From an uncultured Oscillospiraceae bacterium (GTDB taxonomy: Bacteria > Bacillota > Clostridia > Oscillospirales > Oscillospiraceae): 64,000 nt of DNA. This document shows, piece by piece, positions 24,478 to 32,356 of this stretch (its first letter is position 1; every line of letters starts with the position of its first letter). The stretch spans positions 310,001-374,000 of the forward strand of contig CAJUKH010000043.1 of assembly GCA_910587345.1 (NCBI GenBank), written 5' to 3'. The notes under the pieces are model-generated. The model searched no databases, was not told where the DNA came from, and saw nothing but the letters and a program-made list of their open reading frames with translations. The translations under genes were made by a program, and so were the position numbers.

Positions 24478-24938
24478 ATGGCATTGAGACACCGCCCTTT
24501 CACCGAAGCGGACGCAAAAGAGGTGGCCGATTGGCAATACGAACCCCCGTATGACATCTACAACTTCGGCGGCTGGGAAAAGGCTCTGGCCGGCGGTTCC
24601 GGTCTTACCCGGCCGGAAATTCGGGCGCAGGCGTTTTGTGCTTTGGAGTGGGACAGATCTTTTGCGGGCTTTTTCCGCTTTACGGAGCCGGATACCGGGG
24701 ACTGCGGGATGCCGCGTCCGGGCCTTACGGCAGGGGACGGGGGAAGGGATCGATGGCTCTGACTAAAGAGGGTGGGCCGCCCGCTGCCCTCCCCCTCCCC
24801 GCCCGTTGGAGGTCCCGCATTTAACCAACCGCTCGAAAGCAGCATGGAGCCGCCGGTTTTCAAGCTGTCAGGCAATATGAACGCCCCACCCTGCCGGGGC
24901 GGCTGAATTTCTTCCGATGGAATGGCCCCTTAACCGAA
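24478..24938 (+). pseudogene. Frameshifted GNAT acetyltransferase
   Basis: The ATG at 24478 (GGAGG upstream) opens MALRHRPFTEADAKEVADWQ, the N-terminus of a GNAT family that continues to FFRFTEPDTGDCGM near 24710. The frame is then lost: the expected glycine-rich acetyl-CoA loop appears only as fragments in other frames. A recognisable C-terminus, AGFQAVRQYERPTLPGRLNF, is read in another frame around 24851-24910. At least two frameshifts or small deletions separate the pieces, so no functional enzyme can be made. Confidence 0.75.
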
Positions 24939-24975
24939 AGGGACACGCTGCACTCCGGCAGTGTGTCCCTTTTAT
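24938..24975 (+). terminator. Bidirectional terminator after the GNAT pseudogene and trxB
   Basis: GGGACAC-GCTGC and GCAG-GTGTCCC arms with TTTTATTATCTTT on the right and CTTTCGG on the reverse side. The plus-strand orientation is stronger; it also lies 10 bp beyond the stop of the leftward trxB gene. Confidence 0.8.
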
Positions 24976-24985
24976 TATCTTTCCA

Positions 24986-25894
24986 TCACACCTGTCCGTC
25001 CACAAACCGGCAGGCGGCGGTGGCGGCCACCGAGCCGTCGGCGGCGGCGGTGGTGAGCTGGCGCAGGGTCTTGGTCCGGCAATCGCCGGCGGTAAAAACC
25101 CCCGAGGTTTTGGTCAGGCAATCCTCCCCGGCCACGATATAGCCCGCCTCGTCCAGATCCACAAGGTCCGCAAAGACCTGATTGTCCGGCTCCTGTCCCA
25201 CGGCCACGAAAAGGCCGGCGATGGACAGTTCCCGGGTGGTGCCGTCCTTGTTTGTCAGCGTCACACCGGTCAGCAGCGGCTCGCCGTGGAGGGCGGTGAC
25301 CTGACTGTTCAGGGCCAGCTCAATATTCTCCCGGCTTTTCACCACCTGCACATCGGCATCCTGCCCCCGGAACTGGTCCCGGCGGTGGATGAGGGTCACC
25401 TTTTTGCAGATGCCCGAAAGGAAGATGGCCGATTGAAGGGCGCTGTCTCCGCCGCCTACCACGGCGGTCTCCTTGTCCTTGAAGAAGGCTCCGTCACAGA
25501 CGGCACAGTAGCTGACCCCCCGGCCGGTCATGGCCTCCTCCCCCTCTACGCCCAGGTGGCGGTGCTTGGCGCCGGTGGCCAGAATGAGGGCCTTGCCTTC
25601 GTACTCCTTCTTGCCGGCGGTGAGGACAAAACGGTCCTCCTCCCTGCGGACGGCCTGGACCTGGCCGAACTTGGTCTCCGCTCCCAGGTCCTGGGCCTGC
25701 TGGGTCAGGGCCTCGGAGTAATCCAGACCGCTGACGGCCTTCATACCGGGGTAATTTTCCACCAGGGGCGACGATGTGATCTGGCCGCCGAAACCGGTCC
25801 CTTCCAGAACCAGAACGGTCTTTCCTGCCCGGCGGGCATAGATGGCGGCGGTCAGGCCGGCGGTACCGCCGCCCACAATAAGAATATCATACAT
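24986..25894 (-). CDS. trxB: Thioredoxin reductase (NADPH, FAD)
   Basis: 302 residues. FAD loop GGGTAGLTAAIYARRAGK at the N-terminus, redox pair in S-Y-C-A-V-C-D-G (near residue 133), NADPH loop VVGGGDSALQSAIFL and the NADPH-phosphate-binding HRRDQFR, and the C-terminal FAD motif FTAGDCRTKTLRQ. It reduces thioredoxin or a thioredoxin-like partner. A perfect 16-bp palindrome lies about 88 bp upstream of the start, possibly an operator. No trxA is in the window. Confidence 0.93.
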   Translation of the reverse strand: MYDILIVGGGTAGLTAAIYARRAGKTVLVLEGTGFGGQITSSPLVENYPGMKAVSGLDYSEALTQQAQDLGAETKFGQVQAVRREEDRFVLTAGKKEYEGKALILATGAKHRHLGVEGEEAMTGRGVSYCAVCDGAFFKDKETAVVGGGDSALQSAIFLSGICKKVTLIHRRDQFRGQDADVQVVKSRENIELALNSQVTALHGEPLLTGVTLTNKDGTTRELSIAGLFVAVGQEPDNQVFADLVDLDEAGYIVAGEDCLTKTSGVFTAGDCRTKTLRQLTTAAADGSVAATAACRFVDGQV

Positions 25895-25981
25895 AAAATA
25901 TCCCTCCTGCTGATTGGCCCCAGGGGCTTTTTATAGTATGCCCACTCTGCCCGGGGTCATGTCTTGTTCTGGGGAAAGTAT

Positions 25982-25997
25982 ATTAGAATATTCTAAT
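25982..25997. promoter_or_regulatory. Perfect 16-bp palindrome upstream of trxB
   Basis: ATTAGAATATTCTAAT is fully self-complementary, spans the stop codon of the TIGR03915 gene and lies about 88 bp before the trxB start. Its half-sites TTAGAAT/ATTCTAA resemble Fur/PerR-type boxes but without the usual central base. A redox or metal-responsive operator is inferred. Confidence 0.45.
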
Positions 25998-26795
25998 TTT
26001 GTCAAGCGGCTCGGAGAGATTTTCGGCAATGGCCGGGGAGGGCACTGCCGGGGCCGGCTCGGTCATAAACTCCGTCATCACATGGCGGTAGCGCTTGGGC
26101 AGGTGGGTGGACTGGCATTTGGGGTTGTACCGCTCCTCAATGGTCAGGGTCTTGAAATACCGCCGCCACAGCTCCCGCCAGCCCCGCTCCTCCGCCGTGC
26201 CGGGGCCCAGAGAAAACTCCTCCACGGGAAGGATGGTCCAGCGGTGGTTTTGGTGGAAAAAGGCCTCTTTGTGGGTGCGGTCGTAGAGGATCATGGTCTC
26301 CCCGGAGAAGCGGGCGGCAAAATGGGGGGCCAAAAGGGGAAGGACCCGGTTTTTGGGTTCTATCTCTCCCACCAAAGCACCGTCCAACTCGGAAAACCGG
26401 ACAAAGCCCTTCAGATGGTCCCACTCGGTCCACATCTTGGCCAAGGCCAGGTTCACCCGGGCCATGGTGGGGTCTGTCAGGTCCCGCCGCACCCGGTCCC
26501 CCTCGATGAGACCCCGGCGGATAAGGGTATAGAGGGCCAGCTCCTTCTCGGAAAGACAGGTCAGGAAGGCCCGTTCAATGAGTTTTTGAAATTCCGGAGA
26601 TACCTTTTTGGCCAGGGCGGTGTAGACCCGCCCGGCGTGGGCATCGTGGGTGGTCACCTCCCGTTCCTCCAAAAGAGTAGGTCCATCGGAGAGAATGGCA
26701 AAAGAGGTGGGCAGCTCTTTATTTACATAACTTTCAAAAACACAGGTGAGAAACCCGCCAAAAGTTCCGTCATATCGGTAACAATAAAGGGACAT
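25983..26795 (-). CDS. TIGR03915-family putative DNA repair/modification protein
   Basis: 270 residues, starting MSLYCYRYDGTFGGFLTCVF, the characteristic opening of this family, with LIRRGLIEGDRVRRDLTDPTMARVN in the middle and the C-terminal R-Y-R-H-V-M-T-E-F. Members are always next to the radical SAM protein TIGR03916, as here (53 bp gap), and the pair is proposed to act in DNA repair or modification; the reaction is not established. The gap in front holds three copies of the AT-rich 12-mer and a fourth lies in the coding region at 26720. Confidence 0.88.
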   Translation of the reverse strand: MSLYCYRYDGTFGGFLTCVFESYVNKELPTSFAILSDGPTLLEEREVTTHDAHAGRVYTALAKKVSPEFQKLIERAFLTCLSEKELALYTLIRRGLIEGDRVRRDLTDPTMARVNLALAKMWTEWDHLKGFVRFSELDGALVGEIEPKNRVLPLLAPHFAARFSGETMILYDRTHKEAFFHQNHRWTILPVEEFSLGPGTAEERGWRELWRRYFKTLTIEERYNPKCQSTHLPKRYRHVMTEFMTEPAPAVPSPAIAENLSEPLDKIRIF

Positions 26796-26810
26796 ATGGC
26801 ACTCCTTTTC

Positions 26811-26850
26811 ATTATGTCTACTTTATTATGTCAAATATATTATGTAAATT
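26811..26850. repeat. Triple cluster of the RTTATGTNAAYT 12-mer
   Basis: ATTATGTCTACT (26811), ATTATGTCAAAT (26825) and ATTATGTAAATT (26839), all direct, with starts exactly 14 bp apart, in the 53-bp gap between the two DNA-repair-type genes. Confidence 0.65.
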
Positions 26851-28117
26851 ATCCGGCCCGCCCGTCAAAGAGGGAGAGCTGCCGCCAGGTCTCCCCGGGA
26901 AGGCCGGCCTGCTCTATCCCCACCAGCTGCCGGTAGACGCTTTGGGGGGAGCAGCGAAGGCCGGGGAGCATTTTCCCCGAGCAGGTGACAAAGTACTGGC
27001 ACCGCTTCATCACTACCCCCAGCCGTTTAAGCCCCTCGAAGGTGATGGGACCCACCCGGCGGGCGACCACGATCCGTTTGGCCCCTCGGACCCCGATGCC
27101 GGGGACCCGGAGGATGGCCTCGTAGTCGGCCCGGTTCAGCTCCACGGGGAAAAATTCCGGGTGGCGAAGGGCCCACTGGCTCTTGGGGTCCAGGAGGGGG
27201 TCCAGCTGCTCCTCCTCATCGTCCAGCAGTTCTTCGGCAGTAAAGCCGTAGAAGCGAAGGAGCCAGTCGGCCTGGTAGAGCCGGTGTTCCCGGAGAAGAG
27301 GGGGCTTGAAGCCCACCGGCGCGGGAAGATTTTTGTGGTCGGAGACCGGGATATAGGCGGAGAAAAAGACCCGTCTCAGTTGGTATTTCCGGTACAGCCC
27401 CTGGGTGAGACTTAAAATGTGACGATCGGTCTCCGGCGTGGCCCCCACGATCATCTGGGTAGACTGGCCTGCCGGGGCAAACCGGGGCGCATGACGGTAA
27501 AGTTTCAACTCCTGTTTGGACTGCTCCGCCCCGTCCCGGATCTGGGCCATGGGGGTGAGGATGGAGGTTTTGGTCTTATCGGGGGCCAGCATCTGGAGGG
27601 AGCTTTCCGAGGGCAGTTCGATGTTGACGCTCAAACGGTCGGCCAGAAGCCCCAAACGGTGGGTAAGGGCCGGGTCGGCCCCCGGAATGGCCTTGGCGTG
27701 GATATAGCCGTTAAAATGATACTCGGTGCGGAGGAGGCGAAGGGCCTCTATCATCCGCTCGGTGGTGAAATCCGGGTCCTTCAGCACCGCCGAGGAGAGG
27801 AACAGCCCCTCGATGTAGTTCCGGCGGTAGAACTGAATGGTCAGCTCGCACAGCTCCCGGGGGGTGAAGGCCGCCCGGGGCAAATCGTTGGACTTGCGGT
27901 TGACGCAGTAAGCGCAGTCATAGCAGCAGTGGTTGGTCATCAGCACCTTCAGCAATGAAACGCACCGGCCGTCGGCGGTAAAGGTGTGACAGCAGCCGGA
28001 ATTATTGGCGGTGCCGATGGTCCCCGCCTTCCCGCCCCGGACCACCCCGCTGGAGGTACAGGCAGCGTCATATTTGGCGGCATCGGCCAGAATGGTCAGT
28101 TTTTCCATCAGGTCCAC
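26849..28117 (-). CDS. Radical SAM putative DNA modification/repair protein (TIGR03916)
   Basis: 422 residues from a GTG at 28117 (GGAGGAG 7 nt upstream); an ATG three codons later is an alternative. The radical SAM cluster motif is seen in CCYDCAYCVNR (C-x3-C-x2-C pattern near residue 62), followed by the SAM-binding barrel. The C-terminal third carries a helix-hairpin-helix-type R-V-P-G-I-G-V-R-G-A-K-R-I, consistent with DNA binding. The paired TIGR03915 gene is directly downstream. It overlaps the end of the HD-domain gene by about 50 bp. Confidence 0.9.
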   Translation of the reverse strand: MDLMEKLTILADAAKYDAACTSSGVVRGGKAGTIGTANNSGCCHTFTADGRCVSLLKVLMTNHCCYDCAYCVNRKSNDLPRAAFTPRELCELTIQFYRRNYIEGLFLSSAVLKDPDFTTERMIEALRLLRTEYHFNGYIHAKAIPGADPALTHRLGLLADRLSVNIELPSESSLQMLAPDKTKTSILTPMAQIRDGAEQSKQELKLYRHAPRFAPAGQSTQMIVGATPETDRHILSLTQGLYRKYQLRRVFFSAYIPVSDHKNLPAPVGFKPPLLREHRLYQADWLLRFYGFTAEELLDDEEEQLDPLLDPKSQWALRHPEFFPVELNRADYEAILRVPGIGVRGAKRIVVARRVGPITFEGLKRLGVVMKRCQYFVTCSGKMLPGLRCSPQSVYRQLVGIEQAGLPGETWRQLSLFDGRAG

Positions 28118-28697
28118 AACGGGCTCCTCCTCCCTCTCCCAGCAGTTCCATCACTTGCCGATACTTTTCCTGATAATGCAGCTTGCCCTCCGGGGACAAC
28201 TTGGCAAAGCTCCGTTTCAGCTTTTCCCGGACAAAGGTCTTTCCCTCCTCCAGTTCCATGCCTTTTTTTGCATAAGCCATATAGAGCAGGCTGGGCACGC
28301 TGTCAAAATGGGAGATGGCGTCGGCATCGGCCACACACCACTCCTCTATGCTGCCCTTGGGCGCCGGGACGCTTCCCCGGTGACTGCGGATACAAGCCCG
28401 GACCAGAGCGGTCTTCTCCGGGGGATAATTCATCCCCTCCAAAATCTCCCCCGCCATTTGGGCGCCGTACTCATGGTGCATGGCATAGAGGCTCTCATCC
28501 GTGATGGAGGCAATATCATGAAGCCATCCGGCGATCATGACCACCTCCACATCTCCGCCGTACTGTTCCGCCAGCTCTTTGCCGTTTTTCACCACGGCCT
28601 TCACATGGTCAAATATCCCCATGCCAAACACATTTGAGGGCCGGCGGCACCGCTCATATATCTCCTGCTGCAGATAGTTCAATATGTCCTCCCGCAC
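28068..28697 (-). CDS. HD-domain phosphohydrolase
   Basis: 209 residues. Metal ligands fit the HD superfamily: H in FDHVKAVV near residue 30, G-W-L-H-D (H-D near 59-60), H-H-E and a late D in DADAISHFD. Family members hydrolyse phosphomonoesters or nucleotides. The C-terminal ~25 residues are read over the start of the radical SAM gene and are low-complexity, suggesting the stop has drifted downstream. A clear promoter precedes it, so it heads a three-gene transcript with the two DNA-repair-type genes. Confidence 0.85.
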   Translation of the reverse strand: MREDILNYLQQEIYERCRRPSNVFGMGIFDHVKAVVKNGKELAEQYGGDVEVVMIAGWLHDIASITDESLYAMHHEYGAQMAGEILEGMNYPPEKTALVRACIRSHRGSVPAPKGSIEEWCVADADAISHFDSVPSLLYMAYAKKGMELEEGKTFVREKLKRSFAKLSPEGKLHYQEKYRQVMELLGEGGGARCGPDGKTDHSGRCRQI

Positions 28698-28729
28698 TTT
28701 TCTCTCTCCTCTCGAACTTTTGTTCTTTT

Positions 28730-28757
28730 ATTATAGTACAACCGTTCGATTTGTCAA
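28730..28757 (-). promoter_or_regulatory. Promoter of the HD/radical SAM/TIGR03915 operon
   Basis: Minus strand: TTGACA at 28752-28757, 16 bp, TATAAT at 28730-28735. Both hexamers match consensus. Confidence 0.85.
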
Positions 28758-28797
28758 GGAGAAAATTTGGTCTGGAATGGGCGGCCGACCCTGTGCC

Positions 28798-28826
28798 TTG
28801 TGGCAGGGGAAAATTTGTGCTATACT
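28798..28826 (+). promoter_or_regulatory. Promoter of rlmA
   Basis: TTGTGG at 28798-28803, 17 bp, TATACT at 28821-28826, 25 bp before the TTG start codon. Confidence 0.55.
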
Positions 28827-28851
28827 GTTCCCAAAGAGAGGGGGGATCTGT

Positions 28852-29670
28852 TTGGAAAGCCTGTTTTCCTGTCCCATCTGCGGTCAGGCTCTGACCCGGG
28901 AGGAGGGGCGGTACACCTGCCCGGCGGGGCACAGCTTTGATACAGCAAAGGAAGGTTATGTAAACTTACTTCCCGCCAACCGGCAGCACTCAAAAGCGCC
29001 GGGAGATGACGGGGAGATGATCGCCGCTCGATCCGCCTTTCTGGGCGGCGGGTGGTATCAGCCCCTTCAATTAAAATTATGTCAACTGATTCAAGAAACC
29101 TCCTCCCCCTCTCCCGTTCTGTTGGACGTGGGGTGCGGAGAGGGCTACTATACCGCTGCCGCGGCCGCTGTGGCGGCCCGGAAGGGCGGACGGACAGCAG
29201 GGATAGACTTGTCCAAGGCCGCCGTCAAACGGGCGGCAAAGCGGTGCCGGGAGGGGGAGTTCGCCGTGGCCTCGGCCTATCACCTGCCGGTGGGGAACGC
29301 CGCCGTGGACATTTTGGTGGACTGTTTCTCCCCGCTGGCGGCCGAAGAGTTTGCCCGGGTGCTGCGCCCCGGCGGGCTCTTTCTCTATGTGGTCCCCGGC
29401 CCCCGGCACCTGTGGGAGCTGAAGGAGGTCCTGTACGACACTCCCTATGAAAACCAGGAGAAGGAAGAGCTTTATCCCGGCTTCCGCTACCGGGAGGTGG
29501 TCCCGGTGGAGACCACCTTCACTCTGCCCGGGCAGTCGTCCATTCAAAGCCTGTTTGGCATGACTCCTTATGCCTGGAAGACCCCAAAGGCGGGGGTGGA
29601 ACGGCTGGCGGCGCTGGAAAGCCTTACCGTCACCGCACAATTTCGTATCCACGTTATGGAGAAGACGTGA
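28852..29670 (+). CDS. rlmA: 23S rRNA (guanine-N1)-methyltransferase, RlmA type
   Basis: 272 residues from a TTG at 28852, chosen because AGAGGGGGG lies 6-9 nt upstream and the zinc site begins right there (C-P-I-C-G...C-P-A-G-H, residues 6-26). Next comes the family motif EGYVNLLPANRQHSKAPGDD, then a SAM-binding fold (LLDVGCGEGYYT). RlmA enzymes methylate G745 or G748 of 23S rRNA, affecting tylosin-type macrolide response. Two AT-rich 12-mer copies (28955 and 29076) lie inside; the first encodes part of the conserved YVNL. Confidence 0.9.
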   Translation: MESLFSCPICGQALTREEGRYTCPAGHSFDTAKEGYVNLLPANRQHSKAPGDDGEMIAARSAFLGGGWYQPLQLKLCQLIQETSSPSPVLLDVGCGEGYYTAAAAAVAARKGGRTAGIDLSKAAVKRAAKRCREGEFAVASAYHLPVGNAAVDILVDCFSPLAAEEFARVLRPGGLFLYVVPGPRHLWELKEVLYDTPYENQEKEELYPGFRYREVVPVETTFTLPGQSSIQSLFGMTPYAWKTPKAGVERLAALESLTVTAQFRIHVMEKT

Positions 29671-29671
29671 G

Positions 29672-29704
29672 AAAGGCCCGGGCTTTTCGCCCGGGCCTTT
29701 TTGT
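29672..29704 (+). terminator. Terminator of rlmA (bidirectional)
   Basis: AAAGGCCCGGGC, loop TTTTC, GCCCGGGCCTTT, then TTGT; the reverse orientation also gives a usable stem for the convergent SDR gene. Confidence 0.9.
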
Positions 29705-29708
29705 ATCC

Positions 29709-30425
29709 CTATATCACCAGTCCGCCGTTGGGGGCGATGACCTGTCCCGTAAGGAAGGCTCCCCCGGGAGAGCAGAGGAAGGAGACACAGCCCGCCACGT
29801 CCTCCGCCGTTCCCAGCCGGCCCAGAGGGGTCTCCTCCGCCAGAGCGGCCAGAGTTTCCTCCCCCAGAGGGCGTACCATGTCGGTGTCCACCACCCCGGG
29901 GGCCACGCAGTTCACCGTGATGCCGGAGGGGGCCACCTCCTTGGCCAGCGCTTTGGTGAGGCCGATGACCCCCGCCTTGGCGGCAGAGTATGCCACCTCA
30001 CAGGAAGCACCCACCTGTCCCCACATGGAGGAGAGGGTGACGATGCGCCCCTCCTTCCGGTGGAGCATGGGGGGAAGGGCGGCCTGACAGCAGTAAAAGA
30101 CACCGTCCAGGTCCACCCCTATGACCCGGCGGTAGTCCTCCGCCCCCATATCCTGGGTCAGTCCCTGCCAGGCCACCCCGGCACTGCAGACCAGAGCGTC
30201 CAGCCGACCGAAGTGTTTCAGCACCGCCTCCACCAAGGCCCTGGCCTGAGCGGGGTCGGAGACATCGGCGGGGAGGGCAATGCCCTGCAGGTCGGCAGCC
30301 AGAGCTTCGGCCTCCGCCCGAGAGCGTTGATAGTTCAGGGCCACGGTGTAACCATCGGCGTGGAGCCGCCGGGCCACGGCGGCTCCGATGCCCCGGGATG
30401 CTCCGGTGATGAGTGCGGTTTTCAT
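29709..30425 (-). CDS. SDR-family reductase, EF-P 5-aminopentanone reductase-like (YmfI)
   Basis: 238 residues. NAD(P) loop TGASRGIGAAVA at residues 7-18 and NAG-like CSAGV. The active-site stretch reads SSMWGQVGASCEVAYSAAKAGVIGLTKALAKE, with the W-G and G-A-S-C-E variant typical of YmfI rather than FabG, and VNCVAPGVVDTDM. In Bacillus, YmfI completes the 5-aminopentanol modification of elongation factor P. A generic FabG-like reductase is the alternative. It has its own promoter. Confidence 0.82.
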   Translation of the reverse strand: MKTALITGASRGIGAAVARRLHADGYTVALNYQRSRAEAEALAADLQGIALPADVSDPAQARALVEAVLKHFGRLDALVCSAGVAWQGLTQDMGAEDYRRVIGVDLDGVFYCCQAALPPMLHRKEGRIVTLSSMWGQVGASCEVAYSAAKAGVIGLTKALAKEVAPSGITVNCVAPGVVDTDMVRPLGEETLAALAEETPLGRLGTAEDVAGCVSFLCSPGGAFLTGQVIAPNGGLVI

Positions 30426-30475
30426 GGCAGGTCCTCCTTGGGTAAGCGTGGAAAAGGCGGCGGGTCTTTTCTGTC

Positions 30476-30504
30476 AGTATAACAGATTCCCCGCCGGGAT
30501 GCAA
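30476..30504 (-). promoter_or_regulatory. Promoter of the SDR gene
   Basis: Minus strand: TTGCAT at 30499-30504, 17 bp, TATACT at 30476-30481. Confidence 0.7.
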
Positions 30505-30510
30505 ACAGAA

Positions 30511-30547
30511 CGACAACGCCCCCGGTTTGAAACCGGGGGCGTTGTCG
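30511..30547 (-). terminator. Terminator of the amino acid permease gene
   Basis: Very stable 16-bp stem (CGACAACGCCCCCGGT with its complement) with a 5-nt loop about 75 bp beyond the permease stop, followed by a weak TTCTGTTTG on the minus strand. Confidence 0.75.
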
Positions 30548-30619
30548 GGATACTGGTTTCCAATGGCCGAAAGATTCCTTTCCACCCTGAGGCCCCAGAG
30601 CGGAAGGGCACAGAAAAAA

Positions 30620-31972
30620 TCAGACCAGCTCTTCGTAGGTGGGCTGGATGTCCAGCTTCTTGCCCCGGACGAGGCCGAAGAGGAAGGCGCCCACCAGGAC
30701 CACCACATTGAAGCCCAGCAGCCCCAGGCTGAGGCTGGAAGCGTTCATGTAGGTGCTGAACAGGGAACCCGCCAGAGCGATGATGCAGAAGAGGTTCAGC
30801 ACAGGCTGGCTCACATGGAAGGCCGACTTGGCCCAGGAGTTGGGGAAGAGCTTGGGGATCTTCATGGTGCCCACGGCAATGATGATACCGGTGACGCCGC
30901 TGATGACCAATGTCAGGTTGCCCAGCACGGAGACGGACAAGCCGGAAAGGCAGCTGGCCGTACCGATCACAAAGTACATGGTCTGGATCTTCCAGGGCAC
31001 CTTCTTCTTGTTCAGGGCAGCGAAGGACTGGGGCAGCCAGCCGTCGTCGCACATCTGCATCAGAGGCTTGGGGCTGGTGGCCAGAGAGTTGTTCAGGGTG
31101 GAGGCCAGAGCGCAGCCGGCGCCGCCGATGACAAAGACGTAATAGGCCCACTTGGGCAGGACGTGATCGGCCACGGCGGTCAGGTTGGCACCGGCCACCT
31201 CGGGCACGGGAAGCACGCCGGCGGCCACAAAGGACAGAACGCCGTACATGGCGGCCACAAACAGGGTGGAAATGATGATGACGATGGGAATATCCCGGGT
31301 GGGGTTTTTGGCCTCGGCCGAGAAGTTGACGATGATGGTGGCGCCGCCAGTGGCGAAGGTGAGAAGTCCGGCCGCCTGGCACATACCCATGACGCCGCTC
31401 ATCATAAAGTAGCCGTCGTCATTGCTGAAATAGCCGCCCCAGTTCACCTTGCCGATGCCGAAGGCGCCGAACATAATGAGAGAGGCAATGAGGATGATGA
31501 CCAGAGTGTTCTGGACCTTGGCAAAGGCGTCAATGCCCACCAGATTCAGCACATAGAAGACCACCATGGTAGCGGCGGCGATCCACTTCTCCAAGCTGGC
31601 ATCCCAGCCGAAAAGGGCGCAGAGATAGCTGCCCAGAGACAGACCGAACATACCCAGAGACAGGTTGCCGACAATGCCTGTGATGACCTGCATACCGGCG
31701 AAGGTCTTGCCGCCCAAAATCTGGACATGGGTATAAGTGCCGCCGTACATCCGGATACAGGAGCAGATGAAGATGTAGGGGATGGCGGTAGCGCAGGTGA
31801 TGACGGCGGCGATAATGAACGAGAAGAACACCGACCGGCCGGTGGTGGCGATGGCGGCCGGCATCAGAGACATGATGCCGGCACCGATAATCTGACCCAC
31901 GGCGGAACCCATCAGGTCACCAAAGCCCAATTTTTGTTCCAGTTGTTTCGTAGAGCTGCCTTGTTCTGCCAT
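30620..31972 (-). CDS. APC-family amino acid permease
   Basis: 450 residues with about 12 membrane helices. The first helix carries GFGDLMGSAVGQIIGAGIMSL, the glycine-rich unwound substrate segment of the family; LLTFATGGATIIVNFSAEAKNPTRDIP in helix 6 and the following E-A-K-N-P-x-R are further hallmarks. The transported amino acid cannot be told. A well-defined promoter and a 150-nt leader with two tandem hairpins precede it, suggesting regulation of the message. Confidence 0.88.
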   Translation of the reverse strand: MAEQGSSTKQLEQKLGFGDLMGSAVGQIIGAGIMSLMPAAIATTGRSVFFSFIIAAVITCATAIPYIFICSCIRMYGGTYTHVQILGGKTFAGMQVITGIVGNLSLGMFGLSLGSYLCALFGWDASLEKWIAAATMVVFYVLNLVGIDAFAKVQNTLVIILIASLIMFGAFGIGKVNWGGYFSNDDGYFMMSGVMGMCQAAGLLTFATGGATIIVNFSAEAKNPTRDIPIVIIISTLFVAAMYGVLSFVAAGVLPVPEVAGANLTAVADHVLPKWAYYVFVIGGAGCALASTLNNSLATSPKPLMQMCDDGWLPQSFAALNKKKVPWKIQTMYFVIGTASCLSGLSVSVLGNLTLVISGVTGIIIAVGTMKIPKLFPNSWAKSAFHVSQPVLNLFCIIALAGSLFSTYMNASSLSLGLLGFNVVVLVGAFLFGLVRGKKLDIQPTYEELV

Positions 31973-32065
31973 ACGTTATTCCTCCTTTTTTTGTGCGGAA
32001 CACAGGAACCCAAAGCGCTGTCAAAGGGCGGGCCCGCCCATTGGAGCCGGTCAGGAAAGGGAAAT

Positions 32066-32107
32066 CATGGGTTGTCTGCAACCCATGAAAATATCCCAGG
32101 ATATTTT
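32066..32107 (-). promoter_or_regulatory. Two adjacent hairpins in the permease leader
   Basis: AAAATATCC/GGATATTTT (32088-32107) and CATGGGTT/AACCCATG (32066-32087) follow each other without a gap, about 20 nt after the predicted transcription start. They could be protein- or RNA-binding elements, or 5' stabilisers. No known riboswitch class is recognised. Confidence 0.45.
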
Positions 32108-32132
32108 TGCCATCATTATTGTTGTTAAGTGA

Positions 32133-32161
32133 ATTATAATGCGAAGCAGTCCATCTGTCAA
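32133..32161 (-). promoter_or_regulatory. Promoter of the amino acid permease
   Basis: Minus strand: TTGACA at 32156-32161, 17 bp, TATAAT at 32133-32138. Full consensus. Confidence 0.88.
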
Positions 32162-32267
32162 CGCGGGGGCCTATTTTCGATGATTTCCCCAAATTTGCAG
32201 GAGTAATTTTGTATAACTCGCTCAAGAAGGAATTTTATCTCATGGGGAGGAAATCTTACCTTCCCCC

Positions 32268-32295
32268 TTGTATTTCTTGTTTTCCGTGATATAAT
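32268..32295 (+). promoter_or_regulatory. Promoter of the sufC-sufB-like operon
   Basis: TTGTAT at 32268-32273, 16 bp, TATAAT at 32290-32295. An inverted repeat begins 8 bp downstream. Confidence 0.75.
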
Positions 32296-32303
32296 ACTAA
32301 ATT

Positions 32304-32319
32304 GATAGGTAATCCTATC
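32304..32319. promoter_or_regulatory. Inverted repeat at the suf transcription start (possible operator)
   Basis: GATAGG-TAAT-CCTATC, 6-bp arms, positioned over the predicted +1. That is where a repressor would act; an Rrf2/IscR-type iron-sulfur regulator is the natural candidate, but no such gene is in the window. Confidence 0.5.
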
Positions 32320-32356
32320 CTTCCGATACACCCCCAACACAAAGGAGTAGAAATAT

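Noticed and set aside
28684..28851. Longer N-terminus for RlmA from an upstream ATG
   Set aside because: It would cross the promoter and the divergent gene start; the zinc-finger motif begins right after the TTG at 28852, which has a strong ribosome binding site.
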